A stretch of 64,000 nucleotides of DNA from Mycolicibacterium arabiense (GCF_010731815.2 NZ_AP022592.1:1-64000); one strand, 5' to 3'. Shown: positions 9,502-20,466, numbered from the stretch's first letter. Numbers and translations: made by a program. Notes: generated from the sequence alone by a model not told the origin.

Positions 9502-11398
9502 ATGACCGAGTCCAGAGATCAACGATTCTTCGACGCACTGAACAACGCCGGAGACGACGAAGACGACGACCCGACGATGGTTGTACCGAAGACTGCAAGG
9601 CCGGGTGGTGAAGCGCGGCCAGCAGCACCGACCGATCCGCCGCCAGGGCTTGCTGGAGATGAGTCGCAGGACGACCCGGCCAGCGGCAGGCACCACATCG
9701 ACCCTCCGAACGGCGCGGCCGGTGATGCATGGGGTCAGCCGGCGGGGGCGGCCGACTGGGGCCAGCCCGGGCAGCAGGCAGGATTTGACCCGCAGCCAGG
9801 GGCACCCATAGAGGCCCACGGTGTGGCCGATGCCTCACCCTCCGATCGTGCCCAGCAGCCCAAAGAATCCGCGGCACAGAACTTCACACCTCCGCAGGAC
9901 TTCACGCCGCAGAACCTTCCACTCCCGACGAGGGAGCCGGTCGGCCCACCACAGAGCTTCCCGCAGTCGGTGAGCGAGCCGGTCGGCCCACCACAGAGCT
10001 TCCCGCACTCAGCGGAGCGGTTGCGCGAGACAGCGGAACCAGCGTGGCCGCCTCGCGGTCCGACCGACCAGGGTCGCGCGCCAGCACCGCCGCCGCCGTG
10101 GGAGCAGTCCCGGCCCAGCGGACAACAGTCGCCTCCCACAGGGAGCGCGGACTCGCAGGAGGCACCGGCGGCGCGGCCCGAGCCGCGCCCAGTCCCTCCG
10201 GAGGAGCGCACCCAATTCTTGTCGCGAGACATGCTGCGAGAGGCGCTGCCCCGCAATGCAACACCGCCTCCGTCTGCGGGTCGGCCCGGCCAAGGCGGTC
10301 CGCCGCGCCCCAGCGCAGGACAACGACAGCCAGCCGCCGGCGGGCTGGACCGGGCGGGGGCCGGAACTGCCGCCTGCAGAACCGAACGCCAGCGGACCGC
10401 GTCCGCCGGAATGGGACTGGTCCCAGAGTGGGGGAACTGGTTGCGCGGAACTGCGTAGCGAGCAGATCTCGGCCTCGGAGAACAATGTCCCTCGGAAGAT
10501 CCCGTCGTCGCGAGGGTGGCGAAAATGGCTCTACTACGGCACGTTCAAGCTCATCAACACCGGCGAGTCGCCAGACGAACAGTTGCTGCGCAACCTCGAC
10601 GCCACGGTCGCCGGCCATCTGCGCGGCACGTACTCGATCGTCGTCCTGGGCGGCAAGGGAGGCGTGGGTAAGACCACCACCACCGCGGCAGTGGGGTCGA
10701 CATTTGCCTCGCTGCGCAAGGACAAGACCATCGCCATCGACGCCAACCCCGACCGTGCATCGAACTTGGCCGACCGAATCGACCCCAGCGCGACGAACTC
10801 CTACAGAGACGTGCTGTTGGATCCGAATCTGCAGCGGTACAGCGATATTCGCTCTCATGTCGGACAGAACGACCCCGCAGGTCTGGACGTCCTCGGCAAC
10901 CGGCATCAAAGCGATCGCCAGCCATTGACGGCGCGAACCTATCTCGACACCCACGACCGGCTGCAGCGCTTCTACAGTGTGCTGATCAGCGACTCGGGCA
11001 CCGACGTCGACCACCAGGTGATTCCCGGCTTGATGAGCCGGGCGGACGCGCTGATCATGGTGGCGTCGACGGCTCCTGACGGCGCCAAAGGTGCTGCCGA
11101 GCTGATGGACTGGGCGTATGAGGCTGGCTATCACCGCCTGCTTCAGCGCACCGTGGTCGTCATCAACGACGTGCGGGGGGAGAGCGGAAAGTCTCACCGC
11201 AAGTTGGTCGACTCGTTGGTGGAGAAGTTCTCCCGGTGGGTCGGCCAGCAGCGGGTGTTCGTGGTGCCGTTTGATCCTCACATCGCCTCGGCCGGGGTGA
11301 TCAAGCTCAACGAGCTGCGTCCAGAGACTCGGCGACGGTTCTTGGAGATCACGGCCCAGGTGGCGTCCGGTTTCAACGCCAGCGAGGACCGCCGGTGA
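9502..11398 (+). pseudogene. espI: EspI-like proline-rich MinD/ParA-type ATPase (frameshifted)
   Basis: EspI proteins join a long Pro/Ala-rich N-terminal region to a MinD/ParA-like P-loop ATPase and modulate ESX activity in response to ATP. ATG at 9502 follows AGGAGGG. The N-terminal 280 residues are Pro/Gln/Ala-rich and contain a tandem repeat (EPVGPPQSFPQS). The first frame ends at 10458. The ATPase half (GWTGRGPELPPAEP onward) is in another frame, so an indel lies at about 10320-10370. The C-terminal part has the deviant Walker A GGKGGVGKTTTT (near 10650), the switch segment IAIDANPDRASNLADRI, and LISDSGTDVDHQ, ending at 11396-11398. eccD follows with an overlap of a few bases. Confidence 0.78.
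9934..10010 (+). repeat. 42-base tandem repeat inside espI
   Basis: Two copies, starting at 9934 and 9976, share 32 identical bases (GAGCCGGTCGGCCCACC and onward). Each encodes EPVGPPQSFP, with QSVS or HSAE after it. The period of 42 bases keeps frame and adds 14 residues. Such repeats in Pro-rich linkers change length by slippage. Confidence 0.85.
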
Positions 11399-12909
11399 GC
11401 CGGCCGAGCCCACCGCCCCGGCATTGTGCCGGGTGGCGCTTCTGGTGGGGGAGGACTTCGAGATCGACTACTCGCTGCCCGCTGGGGTGGCGCTGATCGC
11501 CGTCACCGAGGATCTGGTGGCGCGGGTCAACGAGGTACTCCGCGAACGGGGCCGCACGATGCTGGACCCCGAGCGGAGCTACCGGTTGTGCCGCGCTGAC
11601 GCACAACCACTGGACCCGCAGAAGACGCTCGACGAGTGCGGCGTCCTCGACGGTGAGCAGCTGTGGTTGTTGCCGGCGGCCTCGGCCGAAACCTACGAAC
11701 CTGTCACCGAAATGGTCTCGACCGCCATCGCTCGCGCGGCCAATCAGCTGCTGGCACCCTGACCCCGACGTCGGCCGCAAGGTCGTGGGCTGGCTCACCG
11801 CAGGGATCGTGGGGTGGGCCTGCCTCATCCTGGTGAACTGGTGGTGGAGCATCGGCGGCACGGACGCTCACTACGGCTGGATCGGCGCGGCCTCGGCCTC
11901 GGCACTTTTGTTGGCGCTGCTCGCGGCCGCCCGCGGGCTGAGCAAGGCCAACGCGGACACGGTTGCTGGCCGGGAGCGCCGCGCAACGGGTCACGCGCTG
12001 TCCTGGATCGCCCTCATCCCCGCCGCCGCCGCAGCGGCGATGTCGCTGCCGGGAACACCGGGGCTCTGGCATGTGGCCGCAGCGCTTGTCGCGGTCATCG
12101 TCGGCGTCATCGTGCTTGCGACGGTGTGGGGGCGCCACATCGTGGCCATCGCCGCGATGCTGACCGTGAGCGTGTTCGCCTTCGCTGCCGCCGTGGTGGC
12201 CGCCTCCACCTGGGAGGTCCGTCCAGAGCGCGTCGCGGTCATCGCCTTGATCGGGGTTATCGTGGCCGTCACCTGGGCCACGACCACGGCCGTCGCGGCA
12301 TCGGGCGTGCCGACACCACTGTTTCCGTCCGTCACCAACCGCGGAGTGTTCGAGCGACTGCCCGGTCAGCCCGCCGACACGGTGTCACCAGTCGGGCCGA
12401 CCGGGGTGGCCACCGCCGAGCAGGTGCGGGCATGGGTGATGCGCGGCAACAACACCATGACCGGAATGATGATCGGCCTGGCCGTGGTGACTCTGGTGGC
12501 CGCGCGTTACGCGGTGGTCCCCGGCCAGCCGGGCGGATGGCGCTACACCGCGTTCGTCGGCGCGGTCTGCGTGATCCTGGTGCTGCGATCGCGGTCCTTC
12601 GTCGACCGCTACCAGTCGGTCACGCTGATGATTGCTGGTGTAGGAGCAGCCGCGGTGGCAATCGGACGTTACGCCGCCAGTGATGCCACCAGCCTCAAGG
12701 TCGCGCTGGTCTGCGTCGGGGTCACCCTCGGCATCGCGGTCATGGGTTTGGTCACGGCGCTGGTTGTGCCCTTCCGCGAATACACCGCTCCGATGCGACG
12801 TTTCGTGGAGATCATCGAGTACGTGCTGCTGCTCGCGCTGCTGCCGTGGGCGTTGTGGCTGCTCAACCTGTACCCGGTGATCCGCAACGCCGTCAGGCAC
12901 GGGATATGA
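11395..12909 (+). pseudogene. eccD: EccD, ESX membrane channel component (frameshifted)
   Basis: EccD forms the membrane vestibule of ESX, with an N-terminal ubiquitin-like domain and eleven membrane helices. The ubiquitin-like part is read from CRVALLVGEDFEIDYSLP to DGEQLWLLPAA. Its frame has no good start except TTG at 11424. GTG at 11395 joins it as V-S-P-A-E-P-T if one C is added near 11401. A second slip at about 11760 (one extra T) ends the first frame at 11762 and moves reading to DPDVGRKVVGWLTAGIVGW. The rest is a row of hydrophobic helices to LLNLYPVIRNAVRHGI, ending at 12909. It overlaps mycP by 4 bases (ATGA). Confidence 0.83.
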
Positions 12910-14516
12910 CCGGCACGCCCCTTGGTGCACGGATGCGGGCCGGTGCCGGTCTGGCGGGCACTGTCGCCCTGCTCGCCGCCACCAGCGTGGGGGCGAGCTG
13001 GGCGATCACACCACCGGTGGTCCCAGCCGACCCCGCACCCGCCCCCGATCAGCCGATGAGACAGACCCGAGCCTGCACGCTGACCGGCGTCACCCGGGCA
13101 GCGATCTGCGTGAGCTTCCCCGGCGCTGGCGCTGCTGGACATGCCCGCGGCGTGGCAGGAGTCGACCGGAGCGGGGGTCGTCGTCGCCGTGATCGACACC
13201 GGGGTCGCACCGTCCCCGCGCCCCCACCTCGTGGCAGGCGGCGATTACGTGATGGGTCAGTACGGCGACGGGCTGGCTGACTGCGACGGTCACGGCACCC
13301 TCGTCGCGTCGTTGATCGGCAGCGCACCCTCAGGGGCGCGGCTGCCGGTCCGCCCGGCAGGCGCTCAAGTCGCACCGCCGCCGCCGGCCGCGCCTGCGCC
13401 GCAACCGATCCCGCCGCCGCCTCCACCTCCCACGATCACCGTCACCAAGACAACCACCGAGCCGCCGCCACCGCCGCCGCCCGGGCCGCCGCCGGCGTGG
13501 GGGCCCGGGCCGCAGGTCCCGCAGGCACCGCAACTCCCGCTGCCACAGGTGCCGCCTCCCACCGGTGGCCCGGATGGTTTGATCGGGATCGCACCGGATG
13601 CGGTGATTTTGGGGATCCGCCAGAGTTCGCAGAATTACGGGTTAAAGGACCCTCGGCTCGATCAGGACCAGGAGCAGGCGCGCAGGACCGGTGACATCAA
13701 CACGCTGGCACGGGCGATCGTGCATGCCGCCAACCTCGGCGCGCGGGTCATCAACATTTCGCTGGTGTCGTGCATTCCGGTGACCAAACCAGCCGATCAG
13801 GCGGTGCTGGGCGCTGCGCTGCGCTACGCCGCCGTTGATCGCGACGTGGTGATCGTTGCCGCAGCTGGCAATGCTGGCACCCAGGGCTGCACGCAGAACC
13901 CGCCACCGGCGACCGGAGCGTCGGGATGGGACGACGTGGTCACCATTGCCTCGCCAGCCTGGTTCGACGACTACGTGGTCGCCGTCTCGGCCACCGACAA
14001 CTTCGGTGCCCCCTTGATGAGTCAGGCCGCGTCGCTGCATGGGCCGTGGGTGGATCTGGCCGCACCCGGATCCGACGTCGTGGGTCTGTCGACCTCGGGC
14101 AACGTCATCAACGCCTCGATCGACGAGGACAAGTTCAAGCCCCTCATCGGATCGTCCTTCTCAGCCGCCTACGTCTCTGGTGTCGCAGCCCTGGTGCGCG
14201 CGAAGTTTCCGCAGATGCCCGCCACCGAGGTCATCCACCGGCTCACCGCCACCGCACACGCTCCCGCCGGCGGACGGGACAACGTGATCGGTTACGGCGT
14301 GGTCGACCCGCTCGCGGCGCTGACGTGGGACGTTCCACCCCCCACCGGCCAAGGCGCCGGTGCCCACCGAGGCGCCCTTGCACGTACCGCCACCGCCACC
14401 GCCACCGGATCCCCGGCCTGCTCGCATGCTGGCCGCTCAAATCGGGGCCGGGATGGTCGTGGTTGGCGCGGTGTTGTGGGGGGACGACTGTCTGGCGAAG
14501 GAAGCATCAGCGATGA
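12906..14516 (+). pseudogene. mycP: Mycosin (MycP), membrane-anchored subtilisin-like protease (frameshifted)
   Basis: Mycosins are essential ESX serine proteases on the periplasmic side that also stabilise the membrane complex. ATG at 12906 overlaps the eccD stop. The signal peptide is AGAGLAGTVALLAATSVGAS. The catalytic triad is visible: Asp in VAVIDTGV (near 13190), His in CDGHGTLVA (near 13290) and Ser in GSSFSAAYVSG (near 14155). A long Pro-rich insertion (about 13360-13560) sits after the His, as in other mycosins. Three single-base insertions are needed: an extra T near 13112, an extra G near 14354 and an extra G in the G run 14478-14483. With these removed the protein ends in a membrane helix (AQIGAGMVVVGAVLWG) and TTVWRRKHQR, with TGA at 14514-14516 overlapping the eccE start. 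The clean C-terminus supports the corrected reading. Confidence 0.85.
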
Positions 14517-16058
14517 AGGAACGCACATGGAGTGCGCGAGCCGACCTTGGCGCCGCGCTGCCCACCGAAGTCCTGGCAGTGCTGGGCACCGCGATCGCCG
14601 TCGCCTTCGACGGGCCGTGGTGGGCGGGCGCGGCCGGCGGTGCTGTCGTGGGTCTGCTGCTGTTCGTGGTGACAGTGTCGCGGCTGACGCCGTGGCAGTG
14701 GCTCAAGCGGGCCATCGGGCGTCTGCGCCACAAGGAGCACCGCGTCGAGGCCGCAGAGTTCGTCGACGTCGACAGCGACGGGAAGCCCCTGGGTGTGCGC
14801 GTCGACGAGCACACGACGGTGACGATGGTCCATGTGTGGGGGCGGCCCTACATACCCACCCTGTTGCGACCGCAGGGCGCGGAGACTCCAAACACTCTGC
14901 CGCTGAGCGTGATCGCCGAGCAGATGCAGCGCTTCGGGCTCGGTGTGGACGTCGACGTGATCGCCCAGGGCCGCCGCACCTCCGGCGACAGCTACGGCCA
15001 GTTCTACGCCCAGCTCCTGGCTGACCGACCCGCGGCCGGACAACGCAGCACCATGCTGGTGATCCGCATGGACACCCGCTCACCCGACACCACCGCCGGG
15101 CTGATGTGGCGCACCGACACCGCGGCCGCGGTCGCGGCAGTAACCCGGCGCATCACGCGCGCTTCGCCAGAGTGGCTGCCGCGCAGAGCCGATGACGGCT
15201 GCCGACATGCGCCAGGCGGTCCTGGACATGCACGGTGGCAGCAAGGAAGACATCGAGAGCACCTACCGGGAAGGGTGGAAGGACCTCACCCACCGCGGGA
15301 ATCACGTCACCAGTTACTACCTCAGCGCCGAGGACCTGACTGCCGAGCGGCTCGACGACATGTGGGCGATCTCCTCCGAGCACACGCTGCTGGCGCTGCA
15401 CCTGCGCCGCTCGAGCGAGGGGATCACCGTATCGGCGACGGTGCGGTTCACCACCGCTCAACCGCTGCTGGCGCCTCCGGCGGTCATCCTCAACCGCTAC
15501 AACGGTCGGCAATGGTGGGCGCTGTCCGCGCTGCTGCCCGGCGCTGACCGCATCAAGGACATGCCGACACGAACGTTGACCGCTGACCTGGACACCGCCG
15601 TGGCCATCGGCTCGTCCGGGGTGATGCTCGGCAAGGTCGACGACGCGTTCATGCTCATGCCGTTGCGCGACCCGGCCGGCCCCACCCGCATCGTCATCGA
15701 CTCCGACGACGACCTGGCGGTCCGCCAGCTCATCCGCCGAGCCTCGGCCAGCGGCGAGTTCGTCGCGGCGTACGACCCCCGCCGCCGCTGGACCATGGCC
15801 GCAGCGTCCTCGCGGATCTGGAACACCACCGATCTGCGCGCCCAACCGCCACGCCCACCAACGGTGGTGGTGCACAACGGGTCGGCCAATCCCTACCCCG
15901 GCGCACTGGTCAGCATCAGCGTGGGCGCAGGTCCTCGGTCGGTCGAGCCCGATGTCCGCATCACCCAGCGCAACGGACGAATCCGGGTCGAGACCGAACG
16001 ATTCACCGCTCGCCTCGACGCGGTGGCGTTCCGCAACGAGCAGACATTTCTGAACTAG
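14513..16058 (+). pseudogene. eccE: EccE, ESX membrane component (frameshifted)
   Basis: EccE is the peripheral ESX membrane subunit. ATG at 14513 overlaps the mycP stop (ATGA). Two hydrophobic helices (TEVLAVLGTAIAVAF and AGGAVVGLLLFVVTVS) are followed by a soluble domain with HTTVTMVHVWGRPYIPTL. The frame changes near 15163: removing one T joins RRITRA to RQSGCRAEPMTAADMRQ and the rest continues to TAG at 16056-16058, giving about 513 residues. It is the last gene of the ESX locus in this window. The sequence after the stop changes character, which marks the edge of the accessory island. Confidence 0.8.
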
Positions 16059-16089
16059 GTGAATGATGATGACCTAGTAGTAGGTTCCG

Positions 16090-16472
16090 TTGATGTGTGT
16101 CCGATTGTTGGACAACATCTTTGAGACACCGGTAACGCAGGAGCGACCCGGGACCCGACCTCGTCCAAGACCGTGGTCGAACGCCGGGTACAGCCCAGCC
16201 AGGGCATCTGAGGTGGAGTACGTCTACAACGTGATGGTGCGCAGGCACTTCAACTTCCCGAACAACGACGCACTCGGATATGGCTGGGGTATCTGCGACA
16301 AGCTCGGCCGGGGCGTTCCATCCCCGGTGGTCATGGGCAACGTGAGCGCGAGGTCTTCCCCAACGACGAGCAAGCGGCCAACTACGTCGTGTCCTACGCG
16401 GTCGCCATACTCTGTCCAGCTCAGATCTGGCAGCTGCGCACCTCGGCCGCAGGCTACGTACCGTCAGGATGA
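16090..16472 (+). pseudogene. DUF732 family protein remnant
   Basis: DUF732 proteins are small secreted mycobacterial proteins of unknown function. The recognisable part starts near 16205 (EVEYVYNVMVRRHFNFP), continues LGYGWGICDKLGRG and, after adding one A near 16345, VKREVFPNDEQAANYVVSYA, then CPAQIWQLRTSAAGYVPSG to TGA at 16470-16472. The two cysteines of the family are present. The upstream sequence gives no signal peptide and no clear start, so the 5' end looks lost as well as the frame. It is best seen as a decayed gene at the ESX/island junction. Confidence 0.6.
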
Positions 16473-16763
16473 CCCGACGAGTCGCCGATCAGTGCCGAGT
16501 TGGTCGAATGCAGGTCCGCAGGTCGTCCGAGATCGCCGATAGGAGTCCGTCCTGGCAGTGTTTAACGACCCACCGATCGTTTGACTTCGCCTCGGTTTGA
16601 GGAGACTCGACGCAATGGGGTGGGTAGCTACGCGAGTACTACCGTGGCTGCGATCGCATGCGGGTCATATCAATCGCCGATTCGCGTTTGCTGATCCAAT
16701 TTTTGACGCTACGCTCGCAGCACCATTTTGGGGAGATCGTCAAAGGGGGGAGAGTTCGACTCG

Positions 16764-16907
16764 ATGATTGCCATCGTCGATACCGTCGATGATGCCGTCG
16801 ACGCACTTCTCGGTCACCAGCCTTCCAAGGTGAAGACCGCCAGTAGGATCGAATCTCTTGGCCTCGGTCCGATTATGCAATCGGCTCCGTCGATAAACTT
16901 GCGGTGA
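16764..16907 (+). CDS. Small 47-residue protein, first gene of the CHAT cassette
   Basis: ATG at 16764 follows a strong ribosome binding site (GGGGGGAGAG, 16745-16754). The product starts MIAIVDTVDDAVDALLGHQP, contains KVKTASRIESLGLGPIM and ends PSINLR. TGA at 16905-16907 overlaps the GTG at 16904 that starts the CHAT gene reading (GTGA), the usual sign of translational coupling. I recognise no family. It may be a regulatory or recruiting partner of the protease. Because neighbouring genes are frameshifted, it could also be a shortened version of a longer protein. The 290 bases upstream (16473-16763) hold no gene I can support. Confidence 0.5.
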   Translation: MIAIVDTVDDAVDALLGHQPSKVKTASRIESLGLGPIMQSAPSINLR

Positions 16908-19410
16908 AACTGACGGTGAACCAGGACGATTCAGGGTCTCCGGCGGCCGTAGGGCCCGAACCAGCCGCTCCCTCTATCTATCACCTGTGGAGGACAGCCG
17001 ACGCCGCCGAAACACCGCGTATCGCCGCGCAGCTGCGGGTACCGGGGCCTTAGCGCTGCGATGCCGCTATGAGCTGCTTGTCGGCGGTAGCACCGTGGGC
17101 GCGCCGAGCGCTCTATTCGACATCACCGAGGAGCAGTGGCGAACCGAGTTGAATATCTTTGACCGTGCTGAACGCGCGCTGCAGTCCGGCGACTCGACCT
17201 CAGCTCGGGATTCGTTCGCGGAGGTGATCGATTCTCATGATCGGCAGCGACATCCCTTGCCGGCTATCGACGCTCGGATCGGGATGGGTGACGTCGACCG
17301 CCAAGACGAGCGCATCTCGCCGGCGCTGCGCCATTATGCTGCGGCCCTGAACGACGCGCGCGAATGCGGATACCAGTATGGGCAAGTGCGCGCAGCGATA
17401 CCGCTTGGGTATCTGCATCTACGAGTCGGCAGCGCCGAAAGCGCTCGCGAAGAATTTCTCGCCGCAGAAGAGCTTGCTCGCCAACATGACTGGAGATTGG
17501 ACCGCGCAAACGCGTCGGCCGGTCTCGGAGAAGCGCACCATCTCCTCAACGAACCCGTCAAAGCTTTCAAAGCGCTGCTGAACGCGCTCTCAATGTACGA
17601 GGCGCTCGGATCACGCGAAGGTATCGCCAATGCGACAGTGCAGTTAGGCGAGACGTGTCGCCGTCGCGGATGGCTGGAGGACGCCAAAGGTTGGTATCGA
17701 CAGGCTGTCGATGCTGCGGCCGGACTTCCTGTCGCGCTGACCAATGCCTGGGATGGGCTCGGGGAAGCGCACCTCGCCGATGGTGATCGCGAAGCGGCGG
17801 TCGCTGCCCACACGACTGCGCTGTCGACCGCCGGGCCCAACTATCCGCGAGGAAGGGCGCATGCGATACATGGGTTGGCTCGGTGCGCGGCTAACGCCAA
17901 AACCTGGCGTTCGGCGATTCCGCACTACACCGACGCGGCTGAGTTGTACCGAGAAATCAACGACCTCACAAGCGCGGCCAGCGCCGAGTCCGGACTGGCG
18001 CGATGCTATGAGGAGTTGGGCGACATCAAGCAGGGATTGCGCCACCGACTCGCCGCGGTCGGACATGTCGAGACTGCCCGTGCGTCGCAGGCCGCCCATG
18101 CGCAGCAGGGAGAGTACTTCGCGAGATTCAGCACCGCCCATGAGATGGCCTTACGTGCAGCGGTGATGGCAGGCGACCCTGCCGCGTTCGTCGCGGTGTT
18201 CGAGTCAATTGCGGGCCGTCGCCTTGCGGGCCTGATTGCCAACATTCCAGAGGGTTTCTACGGGCCGCAAGGGTTGGGGCGACTCGTGTTAGAGGCCGAA
18301 TCTCCGGTCAATCGCAGGCGATTGCTCACGCGCACGCTTAACGACGTCGGTCTGCGGCGAGACGCGACCGGCACTCGCCGAGACGAGTTCGACGAATCTC
18401 TTGCAGGCTTGTATACGCCGTTCGATCCCAACCATGTGGATGAACTATGGACTCGCGTCGAGACGGGCGAGGCATACGTATTACTCGTCGTCGTCTTGCA
18501 CAAGCTCGAAGCCCTCGCCTGGTTCCTCAGGCCACCGCAAGCTGGCTTGGTGCATATCGGGCTGACCGACCTTTCAAATACCGTCACTGAGCTGGTCGGT
18601 TCGCTGCATTCGGCGGGGCTGCCGCTCGATGCTCTCCCTAACGACGTCGCCGCGCTCAGCGCGCTCATGCCAAACGAGGCGCTCGAATTGGTCGAACGCG
18701 ATGTGCCCTTAGTGATTGTGCCCGCGGGCCAGCTGTGGGCTGTGCCGTGGACCGCGGTTCCGGTTTCGGTTTCGGAATACCTCGGCGAGCGCAACCCGCT
18801 GTCGGTCGCCCCCTCCTTGACGGCCGTGGCCCACAGCTGCGGCGGGCTTCGCGATCCCGCTGGACCGACCACGGCACATTGGCGCAGTCCACTGGTCAGT
18901 CAACACCGCCTCAATGTCTACGCCGGGCGGGCTGGATCGACCCGAGCGTTGACGACTGCCGCCGATTGCCGATCGGCGATCCTGCACGCCGAACACGATC
19001 TCGTTGTCGTGCTCTCCCACGGTCGGCCAGTGGGAGATCTGATGCATTGTCTGGAACTTGACGAACACGTCGCGCTGACTCCCGCCGACTTGATGCGTGC
19101 CGAGCCACCACCGGCCCTGGCATTGATCGCGTGCTGGGGGGCACATTCCCCGGGGCAAGGGTGGGGTGACCCGTTGTCGATCGCCACCCTCGCGTTAGCG
19201 CGGAACAGCCGCAGGATCGCCGCCACAGTTTCGGAGCTGCTCGACGACGCTGCCAGTTCCCGTTTCGTCAACATGTTCCTCGATTACGCTCAGGCGCAAC
19301 CGATGCCGCAGGCACTTCAACGGGCGACCCAGCGCTGGATGTCGCACCCCGGCTATCGCAACGGCTACCTATCGCGGTGGGCGCCGCTTGTCGTTGTAGG
19401 CACATGGTGA
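16904..19410 (+). CDS. TPR-CHAT protease, predicted defence or signalling protease
   Basis: CHAT proteases are caspase-like cysteine peptidases that in bacteria are often activated through attached repeat domains and cut a partner protein. An uninterrupted frame runs from 16987 to 19410 (807 residues). Its first 30 residues look wrong-frame, whereas GTG 16904 reads VKLTVNQDD and LWRTADAAETPRIAAQLRV in the neighbouring frame and joins at about 17050 if one G is added to the GGGG run. Many helical TPR-like repeats occupy roughly residues 60-400 (for example ALRHYAAALNDAREC, AIPHYTDAAELYREI). The C-terminal third is the CHAT domain: the His in LVVVLSHG (codon 19018-19020) and the Cys in LALIACWGAH (codon 19132-19134) form the dyad. 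No membrane helix. Two small genes follow at once (10-base gap, then a 4-base overlap). Confidence 0.85.
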
Positions 19411-19420
19411 AAGGACATTG

Positions 19421-19789
19421 ATGACCGCACTTCCCAATTACGAGACAGACAATCCGAGCGCATACGAGTGGACGGACAAGGCGTTCGATTTGCTCGTTGC
19501 GACGAAACTGCGTGCCTCGATCGTGAAGCGCCCCGGCGGGGTCCATGTCGCTGAAGCCCGCGGCGACTGCCCGCGTTGCGAACACGACGTTGACTTCTCC
19601 CAACAACTCAGCGCCCCGTTGCCGGGTAAGTCCGGGGGGCTGGGTCGAAGCATCATTACCCTGCCGGCACCCGCCGAATACGCAATTATTGACGTGCGCT
19701 GCGACTGCAACGGTTCCCATCCCGGCCGACCGGAGGGAGTGCACCGCGGCTGCGGTGTCATTTTCTCGGTTGAGGTGCTGCGACCGTGA
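19421..19789 (+). CDS. Small cysteine-cluster (zinc-ribbon-like) protein, CHAT cassette
   Basis: 122 residues from ATG at 19421, just after GAAAGGA. Cysteines come in two clusters, CPRC near residue 46 and CDC with a following CG near 95-110, plus nearby His residues, which suggests one or two zinc sites. The rest is mixed alpha/beta (YEWTDKAFDLLVATKLRASI and AEYAIIDVRCDCN). No membrane segment. It sits 10 bases after the CHAT gene and its stop overlaps the start of the membrane protein gene (GTGA). Roles worth considering are adaptor, sensor or cleavage substrate for the protease. I do not recognise the family. Confidence 0.6.
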   Translation: MTALPNYETDNPSAYEWTDKAFDLLVATKLRASIVKRPGGVHVAEARGDCPRCEHDVDFSQQLSAPLPGKSGGLGRSIITLPAPAEYAIIDVRCDCNGSHPGRPEGVHRGCGVIFSVEVLRP

Positions 19790-20466
19790 CTGCAGCCACT
19801 CCACCGCCCTATCGGAAACCCGTCGAAGGACCGGGGGCAGCAAGCCGAGTCAACATGGAGCAATGGGACGCACTCGTCGACAGCAGCATCGAACGTGCCA
19901 CCGCCACCGCGGAAAAGTGGCGCACCGGGCTCGCCGCCTTCGTCACCGTGGTCACCTCAGTGCTGCTGTTAAAGGGTCCTGACGCCCAGAAGATCGCTCT
20001 CCCATGGAATCTCGCCGTCGTCATCCCGCTGGTTGCCGGAGCCGGCCTGATGATCCTGGGCCTGTGGCGGGCACTGGAAGCCAGCGCCCCCAGCCTGACA
20101 ACCGTTGACTACACGTCGGTTGTGGCCACCTACGGGACGGTGCGTGCTTATCTGGTTGCCGCCGCCACCGCGGTGACAGCGCAGGTGGACAAAGCGAAGT
20201 TCTGGGTGGCGTGGGCCTTGGTCGCCTTCGCCTTCGGGATCGTTGCCTGGTGGCTCGTCCCGATAAAGGAAGACGCACCGAAACCCCTCATGACGGTGAC
20301 TGACCATCGAGGCATCGTGGTGGCTTGTGGCACCTTCGTCGAGTCCAAAAACAACACCATCACGCTGCGTCCGAGGGGGACCGATACCACGGTCACAGCC
20401 GTGTTGCGTGATGTTAGCGCCATTGCCGTCGCGGACAAGTGCGGTGAAAGCAGCGACGGCGGGTGA
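19786..20466 (+). CDS. Three-helix membrane protein, possible effector of the CHAT cassette
   Basis: 226 residues from GTG at 19786, overlapping the previous stop. Three membrane segments are visible: GLAAFVTVVTSVLLL (about residue 48-62), WNLAVVIPLVAGAGLMILGL (about 73-92) and FWVAWALVAFAFGIVAWWLV (about 145-164). An amphipathic stretch (TYGTVRAYLVAAATAVTAQ) lies between the second and third. The C-terminal 55 residues form a small beta-rich domain (GIVVACGTFVESKNNTITLR). In a protease-centred defence cassette such a protein could be a pore or membrane-damaging effector released by cleavage; that is inference only. It is the last gene of the operon, and about 190 bases without a gene separate it from the convergent DUF3644 gene. 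Confidence 0.6.
   Translation: MTAATPPPYRKPVEGPGAASRVNMEQWDALVDSSIERATATAEKWRTGLAAFVTVVTSVLLLKGPDAQKIALPWNLAVVIPLVAGAGLMILGLWRALEASAPSLTTVDYTSVVATYGTVRAYLVAAATAVTAQVDKAKFWVAWALVAFAFGIVAWWLVPIKEDAPKPLMTVTDHRGIVVACGTFVESKNNTITLRPRGTDTTVTAVLRDVSAIAVADKCGESSDGG

Noticed and set aside
9902..11413. 503-residue minus-strand reading opposite espI
   Set aside because: It lies opposite the conserved EspI ATPase domain, has no recognisable domain and shows the composition of an antisense shadow.
13350..13565. Possible repeat array in a CCG-rich stretch
   Set aside because: It is the Pro-rich insertion of MycP encoded by CCG/CCA codons, not a CRISPR or regulatory repeat.
13926..14516. 196-residue plus-strand reading ending at 14516
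   Set aside because: Only its last 12 codons (after the G run) belong to a real product, the corrected MycP C-terminus. The rest is out of frame with the protease.
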